A DNA stretch of 64,000 nt from assembly GCA_001931905.2 (NCBI GenBank), contig MSJI02000096.1, positions 1 through 64,000 on the forward strand. The letters run 5' to 3'. Shown here piece after piece: positions 44,911-54,235 of this stretch. The translations under genes were made by a program, and so were the position numbers. A model generated the notes under the pieces. It made no database searches, was not told the DNA's origin, and was given only the letters and a program-made list of their open reading frames with translations. The stretch comes from Cladosporium sp. IMV 00045. Taxonomy: Eukaryota; Ascomycota; Dothideomycetes; Cladosporiales; Cladosporiaceae. Each line of letters opens with the position of its first letter. Positions within the stretch are counted from its first letter, which is position 1.

Positions 44911-46317
44911 CTAGTATAAGCTCTCCACCAGTTCCTTCACCTGATCATACAGCTCACCACTCTCCTTGCCCGTAGCTGTCTTCGTGACCGTATGGATCTG
45001 ATCCTTGCCAACTCCCTTCTCCGTCAAAGTAGTCTTCAAACCAAGAGACTCTACCAACTTCAGGATCGCGTCGCCAACGGCAATCGCATCCTTCTTGTCA
45101 TCGCCCGACTTCGTCAAGCCTATAAAAGGAGCCATCCTACTGATCGACTCAGCATCCTCCGCCGAATTCTGCGCCTTCAGCTTGACTACATGGCCTAAAG
45201 TCATGCAGGACGTGATACCGTGAGGAATCTGGTACGGAGAACCAAGAGCATAGCCCAAAACATGGCTTAGACCAAGGCCACCCTTCAAGTTGAGGCCAAG
45301 GAAACCCAAGGAAGCGAAAGAAGCGAGTTGGAGCCTGGTAATGGCGTCCTCGTCCTGAGGGTTCTCCTTGTACTTCGGCAGGAACTTGAACAGATCGCCT
45401 GCGGCGTTCAAGGCCATGATACGGCAGGGCACCTCGGTGGACGAGGGATAGTACATCAGCTCCATGGCATGGTCCATTGCACGCATGCCGGTGCTCATCC
45501 AGAGCCACGGAGGGGTGTGCAGAGCGAATTTGGAGTCGTAGATTACTGCTTGAGGAGCCAATTTGGCGTGTGCGACGCCGGTCTTGAGGCCGGACTTGTC
45601 GGTATAGCCAGCAATGATGGTGCACTCGGCTGCACTAAGAGTAGTCGGAATCGTGACGTGGTGGAGGAAGGAACCAGTCTGCTCATTTACGCGGTACGAA
45701 ATGGCTTTGGCCGAATCGATTGGCGAACCTCCACCAATAGAGATGATAGTGTCAATGCTGGTGTCCTTCTTGACCAGCTCGGTGGCCTCATCCAGCTGCT
45801 CGACTGGTGCGTGTTGTCCAATCTTGCTGAAGGTGCCCGCATGCTTGTCTCCCAGGAGCTCTTCCACTTGCTTGATCAAGTCCGTCTTGCTGGCCAGAGA
45901 GTTGCCGGTGATGATGAAGGCTTTGCTTGTGTCTTTCGGCAGGCATTCTAGGAGATGCTTCTGGACACTATCCGGTCCATAGCATAGTCGCTCGAGGTGC
46001 GTGGGTCTCCAAAGCCCGGCGAGAGGGTGTTGAGAGGAATCTGTCATCTTTGATTTGTGTCGTGTTTGCTGAAATGGAGTAGGTGTGACTGACCGACAGA
46101 GACGAGATTGTCGAAGGAGACCATGACTGCTGACTGACGTGTGTTTCTGTGGCGGGCGGCTTACTAAAAGTGTAGGTGTAGTGTGTCTAGTCGAAGTGTG
46201 ATGGGGGAAACGAATGTTGACTCCTGCCAATGGCTGACCCCGCCTCGGCGTGAGCTGGCGAGGTGGTAGATGCTTAACAGCATGGACAGGGGATATTGGA
46301 TTGAGACGAGAAGCCAT
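44911..46317 (-). CDS. Iron-type alcohol dehydrogenase / maleylacetate-reductase-like
   Basis: NAD(P)-dependent oxidoreductase of the Fe-ADH superfamily, 468 aa, intronless. The nucleotide site is IISIGGGSPIDSAKAISY. Metal ligands sit in GMRAMDHAMELMYYP, GLGLSHVLGYALGSP and QIPHGITSCMTLG. Fungal paralogues include maleylacetate reductases; others act on small aldehydes or hydroxy acids. The first ATG (46317) gives an Arg/Pro/Ser-rich, acid-poor leader of about 90 residues that looks like a mitochondrial presequence. An internal ATG at 46047 (MTDSSQHPLAGLWRP) would give a 378-aa cytosolic form, the usual family length. Both could be used. As the last gene of the 36.4-46.3 kb group it may reduce the aldehyde made by the aldolase; that is inference. 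Confidence 0.88.
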   Translation of the reverse strand: MASRLNPISPVHAVKHLPPRQLTPRRGQPLAGVNIRFPHHTSTRHTTPTLLVSRPPQKHTSVSSHGLLRQSRLCRSVTPTPFQQTRHKSKMTDSSQHPLAGLWRPTHLERLCYGPDSVQKHLLECLPKDTSKAFIITGNSLASKTDLIKQVEELLGDKHAGTFSKIGQHAPVEQLDEATELVKKDTSIDTIISIGGGSPIDSAKAISYRVNEQTGSFLHHVTIPTTLSAAECTIIAGYTDKSGLKTGVAHAKLAPQAVIYDSKFALHTPPWLWMSTGMRAMDHAMELMYYPSSTEVPCRIMALNAAGDLFKFLPKYKENPQDEDAITRLQLASFASLGFLGLNLKGGLGLSHVLGYALGSPYQIPHGITSCMTLGHVVKLKAQNSAEDAESISRMAPFIGLTKSGDDKKDAIAVGDAILKLVESLGLKTTLTEKGVGKDQIHTVTKTATGKESGELYDQVKELVESLY

Positions 46318-47189
46318 ACTTAGTGAATCTGAAGCTCTTCAAACGCTTGTGGCCATCTACTACGAAATGTGGGATGGAACTTCCTTCATCTTCTGTTATT
46401 ACAAGAAGCAATTGCCGAGGAGAGAAGGGAAGCTAAGGTGGAGACAACATCACGTCACGATAAGTACGGAGGTACACCCGTAAACTCAATATTCAACCGT
46501 TGCACTAAAATACCTACCTTGAGTATTGACTTCCTCGACTACTTCTACTTCTCCAGTCGTTGCTGAAACTTGCTTTTCATGGCATCCTATATTTTGTCCG
46601 ACCTAGTATCAAGGCATGCGAGCAAATCTGCAAGTCATCGGCGCTCAGATTCTGCAACCCCTGCTTTCCAGTCCTCCCAGCCTCGGAGGGGCATCATTGC
46701 GAACATGATACGAAAAATTCGTTGCCACAATGCCATCGGGAAAGACACGAAATCAAGACCTGGACGGTCGTACAAGGCTGGTTGCTTGGCGAGAAGCAAG
46801 CAGATTCCCTGCCTTCTCCCAGTCCGAGTCATTTTCCATGAGCGCTGATACGCGGGAGGAAGCATTTCTGTAACAATCATGCATTTGATGATGTCAGTTG
46901 CAATGCGACCAGCTAAATCCTCTCGAAAACGAGTACTTTGGGAAACACGAGTTTGAGAGCACGAGGTTGGTCATGGAATTTTCGACATACTGTAATTGCA
47001 GCTGTAATTCCGCTCATCTCACTTCACTTCACTTCACTTCACTTCACTTCACTTCACTTCGATTTCTTCACCTGACGATCACCTGAAAGGTACTAATTAA
47101 TCAGGCTATCACTTCATTCGCCAGCACAATTGAGACTCATTCTTACAAAAGAAAGAAGGCCCAGCACACAACCCCATCACACCGAAGAG
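46318..47189. other. Divergent promoter region with an ACTTC repeat
   Basis: 872 bp between the alcohol dehydrogenase (-) and the small secreted protein (+). It holds the perfect ACTTC repeat at 47021-47060. No further gene recognised. Confidence 0.5.
47021..47060 (+). repeat. (ACTTC)8 tandem repeat
   Basis: Eight perfect copies of ACTTC, ending 129 bp before the start codon of the small secreted protein at 47190. The position is promoter or 5' UTR. Copy number of such repeats often varies between strains. Confidence 0.95.
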
Positions 47190-47672
47190 ATGCACCTCTC
47201 AGCCGCCTTCTTGGGTTATGTACCACTCCTCACGACTGCAAGTCCAATTGTCGCTCGAGCTGGCGGCGGACCAATGCCCAAACCCATCCCATCAAATTGC
47301 ACAATCAGCAACGCTCTTCCGCACACTGCCAAAGAATGTGGAACTGCCAACATCAACGGCTGGAAGCCACGAAGCAACTTCACCAACACTCACCTCCTGT
47401 ACGCTGCCTACTTCGACTTACCTCAGACCGCTGAAGAGCTCTGGAAGACTTGCAGCGAGCAGTGCTATGGCTATGGCTACGAGGGTGACTGCAAGAGCGT
47501 CGTCCTCACGCAGGACGTTCGAACGCCACAAGGCTACTATGGTACTATGGGTGGTGAGCTTTTGACCGCCTGTCTGTTGTTCGGACAACACATCACTCCG
47601 AATGATTTTGAGAAGGCACAAGTTGGACAGTGGGTTAATGAGACGGCTGGGAGCATTTATTGCGGGTATTGA
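47190..47672 (+). CDS. Small secreted cysteine-containing protein
   Basis: 160 aa, one exon. The N-terminus MHLSAAFLGYVPLLTTASPIVA is a plausible signal peptide with cleavage near Ala22 or shortly after. The mature chain has seven Cys (in SNCTIS, KECGTA, KTCSEQC, GDCKSV, TACLLF and YCGY) and at least three N-glycosylation sequons (NCT, NFT, NET). It lacks known enzyme motifs. The ATG at 47190 was chosen because it begins the hydrophobic leader; the frame is open upstream without a better start. The profile (small, secreted, Cys-rich, no family) fits an apoplastic effector candidate or a lineage-specific secreted protein. Function unknown. Confidence 0.8.
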   Translation: MHLSAAFLGYVPLLTTASPIVARAGGGPMPKPIPSNCTISNALPHTAKECGTANINGWKPRSNFTNTHLLYAAYFDLPQTAEELWKTCSEQCYGYGYEGDCKSVVLTQDVRTPQGYYGTMGGELLTACLLFGQHITPNDFEKAQVGQWVNETAGSIYCGY

Positions 47673-48867
47673 TTTTGTGCGGTGCCACTCACATGAGCTT
47701 CTGAGGCTATGGCTGTGACGATTTTGCTAATTGGCTTTTAATGTAATCGAGTATCGATAACGATCGAGGGGACTTGCTTGTGTGTGCGAAGAGCACTCGT
47801 TCCAATTCGGATCATATTCAAGGTTTCTCTTCCACATCCGACTGAATTGTCATGCGATCTTGCACAGCCTTCTCGTTCTCGGGTATCCTGTTTATCGAGA
47901 CATACATCGTTCGAGTCCTTAGATATGCTTTACACCACTTCTTGAATATTCTTGAGGCACTGTCAGCAGCTTATTGGGTAAAGCATAGCCTGATGAGAGG
48001 CGAACATGCGTAGACTGCGCCCTCAATCCTAAATCTTGTTCCATAGGTATGTACATGTATCAAGTCCATTCCCAACAAACATTCGACTGGTGTGCTTCGA
48101 GAGCACATACAAGAGGAGGGAGCAGCAGCCTCCTGAAAATTTTGTTTTGTATCTGTTGCACTCGGGCTCTGGGATCAATGTCTCAATGAGCCTTTCGCGC
48201 CAAGAAGAGAAAGTCTCGCTTCTGCAAGTGGCCAAAACCAGCGTCCTAGCTACGGTAGCTTTCGTCCTTCTTTTATCCCAACGATAGAGATCTCAAGAAC
48301 CGATACTTGACTAATCTAAAACAGAGATAATGAAAAGCTCTAGCTCGGACGAACAATCACTCGATGCCTGGATCCAGCGTCCACAGCCTCCAGGATACAG
48401 ACAAACATGCTGTGTGCACATCAATGCACACGAGCTGCAGGCGTGCCTTATAGCAACGCCGTACAGGTTGCATGACTACTGAGGTATCACGCAGGTAGTG
48501 CTCAGCCTGCCCCGAGGGCTGTGAGGGGGCTCGCGTCTACTCTTCGCAGCCCGCCTTTGCGTTCCTAGGTTCGATCCTCATCCGCGACAGTTACACTTGT
48601 TGCTACCGGTATCGAGGTCACGAACTTGAGATCGCTCACAGCCTAGTGTAGTGCCTCGACTCCTGTCTGGCTGCCTAAACAAGGCGTCTTTGCATATTCA
48701 TGCCCTAGAACCCGCCTCAGCTCTTTCTCGTCGCCCTCAGCCTGATCCTCACAGCACCCATATAAGACGACAATACAACCTGCCAGGAATGTGAGTATCT
48801 GTGAATCCAAAATCCATATTTTCGTCTTCTCTATATACCTGTGCTAATGCCGCCCTTGCCTTACAGC
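47673..48867. other. Intergenic region and 5' leader intron, 1.2 kb
   Basis: No protein gene seen. Near its end, a GTGAGT donor at 48789 and the acceptor ...CTTACAG ending at 48866 could bound an intron of about 78 nt in the 5' UTR of the next gene. A GGTTCGATCC sequence near 48568 resembles a tRNA B box but no tRNA fold could be built. Confidence 0.5.
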
Positions 48868-50334
48868 ATGGACGCCAATACGTCCTCCAACCTTCTCACG
48901 CCACGAGCACTACCGCTCGAGAACGTGAAAACGTGGAGCCAGAATGTCGATTTCGAGATCGATGCGCTCGGCCTAGTGACTCTCCTTGGAGCTGACGAGG
49001 TAAATCTGGCCGTGGGAACTCTGCAGCGACGCCGATACACAGAATATCTCCCTCTGCTGGCCGCATTTGTCATCTCTGGAAACCGGTTTACCGCCGAGCA
49101 GCCAGGCTTTGTGCTCTACAACCTGAGCGATGGCATGTCCACGACGGAGCTCAAAGGCTGGTTCACTCGCTGGCTAATGAACCAGAAAATCAACAACGCT
49201 ACGACTGTGTTTGAATGGAAAAAACGAGATTCCAAAGCCCACAAAGCCCGAAGTATCAGCTTGATTGCGCTTGCGCTTTCTATTCTGCTTGTCACTCCTC
49301 TGCTGGTGTGCACCATTCTCATGGGAGATTGGTACGGCGTGGGAAACTCGGCGGCCATCATCGTCTCCATCTTGACCAGAACCTATCTTCTCACGAAGCT
49401 ACGCCAGGCTCGCAACAGCCAGATCAGGGAAGAACAGGAAACAGCCGGCTCTTCTGAATCTCCTGGTGAGAAGCCTGCCGAGCCTCTCAAAGAGACTGCT
49501 GTGAAAGAGCTCTGCGTCGTCCGTTCTGACGGCAAGATGGTTACGATCAAAGTCCCGAAGGAAATCCTTCCCACGTTCACCAAAAGCTGCAAAGTGACGA
49601 ATGAGCACCTCTACGACTGGGTGCGCCGCGTCGGCTGGGTGGCCCTCGGAGCTCACATGTGCATACTGGGCATGTGCACGCTCTTCACGCAGATATACAC
49701 TGTAGTCCTCCTTGTCTTGAGCACATGGGCTTTGAGCACGGGCTTCGACAGCGACCTGCAATACAAGGTACTCCCAACCGAAGGCGAAAGCGACTTTGCT
49801 ACGAGAGTTGAAATCCCTTTCAATAAAGACTGGGACGTCATCAAGACAGACCACCCAAAACTCGAGCCAAACGCAAAGTCTGCTGGGAAACCCAGAGACT
49901 GGGACCGACGAAAGGTAGCATGGGCGCGTCTTCGGCAAGACAAGAATCCCGACGAGTCTTTGAAACGCTGGAACCTGTTGCCGCACGAGAGTAACGAGGG
50001 ATGGTGGCGAGAATACCAGGAGATAAAAGACACTCTTAACGCAAAGCCGGCCGGCGCTGAAACCCAATCGCAACCGCCACCAAGCAATAACAGATCGACC
50101 CGCACTCCAGTCCCGGCCACTGCTGGCTCACAGTCGCGTGCAACGCAAGCGTCACGAAGGAACGACAGATCGACTGATGGAACATCGGATTCGACCTCGC
50201 TTCTCTTACAGGTACCGACGAACCAAAGCAGTCCGGATGGCCGGAGTCTGACCTCTGAGGTAAGCAACAGCTCAAGCTCCGGGAATTGCGGTGCAGGCGA
50301 TTCGTCCCAAGCTGCTGCGTCTTCTTCCATGTGA
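48868..50334 (+). CDS. Membrane protein of unknown function
   Basis: 488 aa, intronless in the coding part. The start ATG 48868 comes one base after a likely 5' UTR splice acceptor; the frame is open slightly upstream. A soluble N-terminal part of about 125 aa precedes hydrophobic segments near residues 130-152 (ISLIALALSILLVTPLLVCTIL), 160-178 and 255-290. The last lies in the stretch VGWVALGAHMCILGMCTLFTQIY and beyond. Between them lies a charged Glu/Lys loop, then the soluble motif ELCVVRSDGKMVTIKVPKEI. The C-terminal 140 residues are Ser/Pro/Gln-rich and probably disordered. No catalytic signature or known carrier family. The pattern suits a fungus-restricted membrane protein. Orientation and location are not determined. 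Confidence 0.75.
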   Translation: MDANTSSNLLTPRALPLENVKTWSQNVDFEIDALGLVTLLGADEVNLAVGTLQRRRYTEYLPLLAAFVISGNRFTAEQPGFVLYNLSDGMSTTELKGWFTRWLMNQKINNATTVFEWKKRDSKAHKARSISLIALALSILLVTPLLVCTILMGDWYGVGNSAAIIVSILTRTYLLTKLRQARNSQIREEQETAGSSESPGEKPAEPLKETAVKELCVVRSDGKMVTIKVPKEILPTFTKSCKVTNEHLYDWVRRVGWVALGAHMCILGMCTLFTQIYTVVLLVLSTWALSTGFDSDLQYKVLPTEGESDFATRVEIPFNKDWDVIKTDHPKLEPNAKSAGKPRDWDRRKVAWARLRQDKNPDESLKRWNLLPHESNEGWWREYQEIKDTLNAKPAGAETQSQPPPSNNRSTRTPVPATAGSQSRATQASRRNDRSTDGTSDSTSLLLQVPTNQSSPDGRSLTSEVSNSSSSGNCGAGDSSQAAASSSM

Positions 50335-50519
50335 TTTGAGTCTTCCCTTTGTATTCGTCCCTCTTTTGTGATCGGTGTCATGGCTCTTCCGAGTGGTGGC
50401 AATCAAGATTGTGGGAAATACGTTTCTGGTTCTCATATGTTGGATTACGAACTTATGACCTCAAATCTTCCTAGTACATAATGCAATGCTCGACTTTCAA
50501 CTTTCAGTTCCTACAAGAC

Positions 50520-51560
50520 TCACTCCGACCCCAACAACCTCTCCGCATTCCGCCTATACATGTCCTCAACCTCCGCTACCCCAAACATCCCATTCATGCC
50601 CTCGTCCAACTTCCCCCTCAAAAACTCCACTCCCCCGGCCTTCGTGTAGGGGAAATCACTCCCATACAACAACCTCTCATGCCCCACGCCCGCACCCTCA
50701 ATCAACCCCACAATCTGGCCCGGAAACGGGAATCCCGCCAAATCGAACCAGAACTGCCTGTTCAGCGCTTCTCTCACATCCTCCTCTGCGCTCGCTTCCC
50801 AGTCGCCCGGCACCAGCGTGCTAAAACCCGTCCACCGCGAGAGGAGGGGCGGGCTGGCACCTGCTAGGTGCGGGAGAATGATTTTCAGGTCAGGGCAGCG
50901 TTTGACGGTGCCGCTGAGGAAAAGGTTGGATACGACGCGGGCGGTGTCGAAGAGGAATTCGAGCATGGGATTGGGGAATTTGTTTGCTAGGGGAGTTGCT
51001 CGCGTGGGGTTTCGGGAGGAGGCGTGGGTTTTGGAGACGAGACTTGCGTCAGTGCAGGAAATGCAGGGGGTCGTCGGGTGGATGAAGAGAGTTGCTTTGC
51101 GGCGGTTGAGCTCGTCGAAGATGGGGTCGAAGAGGGGGTCGCCGAGGTAGTGGCCGTGGCCGTTGGTCAGGAGGACGAAGCCGTCGCAGCCTTCGTTGGC
51201 GGAGAGGGCGATTTCTCTCAGGCAGAGGTCGACGTCTGGGATGGGGAGGCTGGCCCAGTAGCCGAAGCGGTGGGGGAGGCGTTTCTTGAGGTCCGCGGCG
51301 TAGGCGTTGCAGTCTCGTGTCAGCGAGGCGGCGAGGGAGGCGTTGTTGTGGACGAGGTGCGTGCCAGGCGTGGAGATGGAGAGTATTGATTTTTCGATGC
51401 CGTTCTTGTCCATTAGTTCGAGGTGGGCTTCCTCACTCCATTCCGGTAGGTAGGGCATGCCGTCTGGGTTTGCGTGGCCGTTTTCAAGACAGGCTTTGCG
51501 GTAGAAGGGTGGGAGGAAGTGGACGTGGACGTCGATTTTAGAGGGCATTCTTGTTGCCAT
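50520..51560 (-). CDS. Amidohydrolase 2 family protein (ACMSD-like decarboxylase/hydrolase)
   Basis: TIM-barrel metal enzyme, 346 aa, intronless. The family includes 2-amino-3-carboxymuconate semialdehyde decarboxylase and resorcylate-type decarboxylases, which act on aromatic or ring-cleavage acids. Visible metal residues: H12 and H14 in KIDVHVHFLPP, the His of LFIHPTTP, the second barrel His in IILPHLAG and the Asp of LLYGSDFPYT. All are present, so it should be active. Start ATG 51560 (MATRMPSK) is the longest with ATG; a second at 51548 is only four codons later. Its transcription is divergent from another amidohydrolase with 782 bp between. Substrate not determinable. Confidence 0.9.
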   Translation of the reverse strand: MATRMPSKIDVHVHFLPPFYRKACLENGHANPDGMPYLPEWSEEAHLELMDKNGIEKSILSISTPGTHLVHNNASLAASLTRDCNAYAADLKKRLPHRFGYWASLPIPDVDLCLREIALSANEGCDGFVLLTNGHGHYLGDPLFDPIFDELNRRKATLFIHPTTPCISCTDASLVSKTHASSRNPTRATPLANKFPNPMLEFLFDTARVVSNLFLSGTVKRCPDLKIILPHLAGASPPLLSRWTGFSTLVPGDWEASAEEDVREALNRQFWFDLAGFPFPGQIVGLIEGAGVGHERLLYGSDFPYTKAGGVEFLRGKLDEGMNGMFGVAEVEDMYRRNAERLLGSE

Positions 51561-52342
51561 GATGGAGTGTAGCACTGATCACTAGCTGAAGCCTGGCTTC
51601 GGATATTTTGAGAGTTCCAAAGGCAGTGTATGAGGTTCAGTAGGCGAGGCAAAATCGGCTGGGTAAATGTTTTGTCGGTGTCAGCAATGCATCTGCAGTC
51701 AGACTTGGTACCTAGCCTCGAGCTCTTAGCAACAGGTGGCAACCATTACTGACGGCTCGTTCGGGATATATACATGATCGTAATATTGATAGTCGCTCAT
51801 AGGTGGGGTCCGAATGACATTGACCGACCGCCGGCCCGGATATGCAGGAGAGCATTTTACATTGCTCTTGAGGATCGGCTCATGTGTTCTCATCTTCAGA
51901 CTTGGACATCGATCTCATCTCATCTGCGTGAGAGATGAAGCAGGCTACCTAGTCTAGGACATTTTCATCGTATTCTTCGGACGAGAAGAAGGAAAACACA
52001 AGGCTGTCAGTCAACGGGAAGATCTGATGTCGCGTTGTTTCTCACAGGGTCTCCGCAGTGGGGCCGTTGCTCCATGGAGAGGATGCGCTCGGATGCCGCG
52101 AGAGAACGAAGCCGAAGGATGTCACTCCTACCTTACCTGACACTTCTCCTTCGTATTATATGATGCTGAACATCATCCTTTGAATCTGACTGCAGGAGCT
52201 GACCAAGCTTCTAACCTCTTCATAATCTCCGGACCTATACAATTGACTACACGTAGGTTCTCGCCGCTAGTATTGGTATCTCTCATCTCTTCTTCGTCTA
52301 CTTCTATTCTACTCCTGTTTAACCGACAAAAAGGCACCTGTC
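51561..52342. promoter_or_regulatory. Divergent promoter between two amidohydrolase genes
   Basis: 782 bp between opposite start codons. The right end is C/T-rich just before the ATG at 52343. No operator recognised. The geometry would allow shared control. Confidence 0.45.
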
Positions 52343-53669
52343 ATGTCCTCATTCCTAATCAGTGACGTCCGTATCTTCGATGGCGAGAATACCATAGAAT
52401 CTGGGTTCCTCCTGGTCGAAGGGGGCAAGATCAAGCAAGTCTCCCAAACTCCCATCTCATACTCCGGACCGAGCATCTCCAAACCTGGCCACACCGTCTT
52501 CCCGGGTCTGATCGACTGTCATGTCCACTGCGACGGTGGCAATCCCTCCGCCCTCCCACAGAGCCTCCGCTTCGGCGTCACGACTGTCTGCGACATGCAC
52601 AACGAGTATCCCAACATCGAGAAGCTACGCAAACAGATCGCCGAGGAAAGCGACTGCGCCGACCTGAAAACGACCAGCTACGCCGCCACGGTAGAAATGG
52701 GCTGGCCCATGCCCGTGATCGTAGCCCACAGCACGAACCCCAACATCCACGAGGAATTCGCCCTTTGGCCCAAGTTGGAGAAACCCTCAGACGCCGCAAG
52801 CTACATCCAAGACCGCCTGAAGGAAGGCGTCGACTACATCAAACTGATGCACGAAAGCGGCGCCCTCATGGGAGCGGAATTCAACAAACCCAGCCTGGAG
52901 CTGCAAAAAGCCGTCATCGACGAAGCGCACGCCCACGGTCTTACAACCGTCGCCCACGCCCTCGTCAAAGCCGACACGCTGGCCATCCTGAGCGCGGGCG
53001 TGGACGGTCTAACGCACCAGTTCTGCGACGCACCGATTGATCAGAGCGTCATCGACGCTTACAAGAGAAACAACGCCCACCTCAACCCCACCCTCGCGGC
53101 GCTCGGCTCGCTGACCACAGAGGGCAAGGCGACGCAGGAGAGGTTCGCGCACGATCCGCGCGTGCAGCATCTGTTGCCGGAAGAGGCCAGGCATCGCGTT
53201 TGTGCTTGCATGGAAATGTGCAAAGTCCCCGGCGCGAGTGTCGAGTTTGCTTACGAGGCTGTGAGACAGCTTAAGGCGGCCGGCGTGGATGTGTTAGTGT
53301 AAGTCGACGAGAAGTCCTTCCCCAATGAACTCTGACGGTACGCCTTGGATAAATGACTGACGACATCTTCACAGTGGCTCCGACTCCGCCGGCCCTGCAG
53401 TGGGCACAGCGTGGGGGCTGAGCATGCATCATGAACTGTACCTTTTCGTGAAACATTGCGGCTTCTCGCCCGCGGAGGCTCTGCGGGCTGCCACTTTCCT
53501 CAATGCGAAGAGGTTTGGTTTCAAGGATCGAGGGCAGATCAAAGAGGGGTTGAGAGCGGATTTGGTGCTTGTAGAGGGGAATCCGTTGGAAGATATTGAT
53601 GCCACGCTTGATTTGAAGGGGGTTTGGAAGGAGGGTGTGCTATGTAAGACGTATGAGGTGGTAGTGTGA
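52343..53669 (+). CDS. Amidohydrolase (imidazolonepropionase-like / prolidase-like)
   Basis: Binuclear metal hydrolase of the amidohydrolase 1 group, 416 aa. Two exons: 52343-53298 and 53375-53669 (intron 76 nt, join GT|T GGC keeps frame). A small beta-sandwich N-terminus (LISDVRIFDGENTIESGFLLVEGGKI) leads to PGLIDCHVHCDGG with metal ligands H60 and H62. A likely carboxylated Lys lies in VDYIKLMHESG, His ligands in LTTVAHAL and DGLTHQFCD, and the late Asp in VGSDSAGPAVG. The C-terminal strand pair with GQIKEGLRADLVLVEGNPL is typical. Relatives cleave cyclic amides, dipeptides or esters, so the substrate is open. It is unrelated in fold detail to the amidohydrolase on its left, though both are metal-dependent barrels. 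Confidence 0.92.
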
Positions 53670-54235
53670 ATGGTGTAGGTGAGTGAGATGTTGGTGAGAT
53701 TGGGTTGCTGTTCTTACTGTTGTGATGTATGTGATGGTACATATGTCGTTTATATGTACATGTGACGAGCATCATTGACTTTTTCCAAAGACAAGTCTCG
53801 TTTGAATTTTATATCGTTTGGTCGATCATTCGGATTTGGACAACGCTACGTGACCAGTAGCATTCAATGGGTTAAGACCACCAGAATCGTTAATCTCATC
53901 CGAAGATGTTTGAAGACTTCAAAAATCAGAAGCTTCTCATTCGCTCTGGAATCTTCGAAAATTGGGCCGATGTCGTAGCCGCTCGAGCGCCGTTCTTCGG
54001 CAAAGCCAGCGAGAACTCCCGCGGCAGGGCCAGCCAAATTGTTCGAAGACGGAACATCATAGGAGGAGAGAGAGAAGACAAGTCTTTACCAGCACTACAA
54101 ACAACCTCACCTACACCACCCACCACCCATCAACCATTCGCTCCTTGTTTCCCTTAAATGTCATTCCATCGCCTGAGATAGACAGCGGCCGCATAATCAC
54201 CACCACACATTCCATCTCCGCTCCCTCAAAAAACC
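53670..54235. other. Intergenic region and Mdj1 promoter
   Basis: 566 bp. It carries the heat-shock-element-like units listed separately. An open frame from 53906 overlaps them and looks like chance. Confidence 0.5.
53929..53959. promoter_or_regulatory. Heat-shock-element-like pair
   Basis: GAAnnTTC at 53929-53936 and again at 53949-53956, the second followed directly by GAA. They lie about 280-305 bp before the start of the mitochondrial DnaJ gene. Hsf1 binds inverted GAA/TTC units with 2-nt spacing, and Mdj1 is a chaperone gene, so the match is sensible. It is short and untested. Confidence 0.35.

Noticed and set aside
48497..48590. tRNA-like stretch with GGTTCGATCC
   Set aside because: Only three T-stem pairs form, and no acceptor stem, A box or anticodon arm can be built around it.
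53906..54157. 83-codon + strand frame upstream of the DnaJ gene
   Set aside because: Low complexity end, overlaps heat-shock-like sites, and no domain; better explained as promoter.
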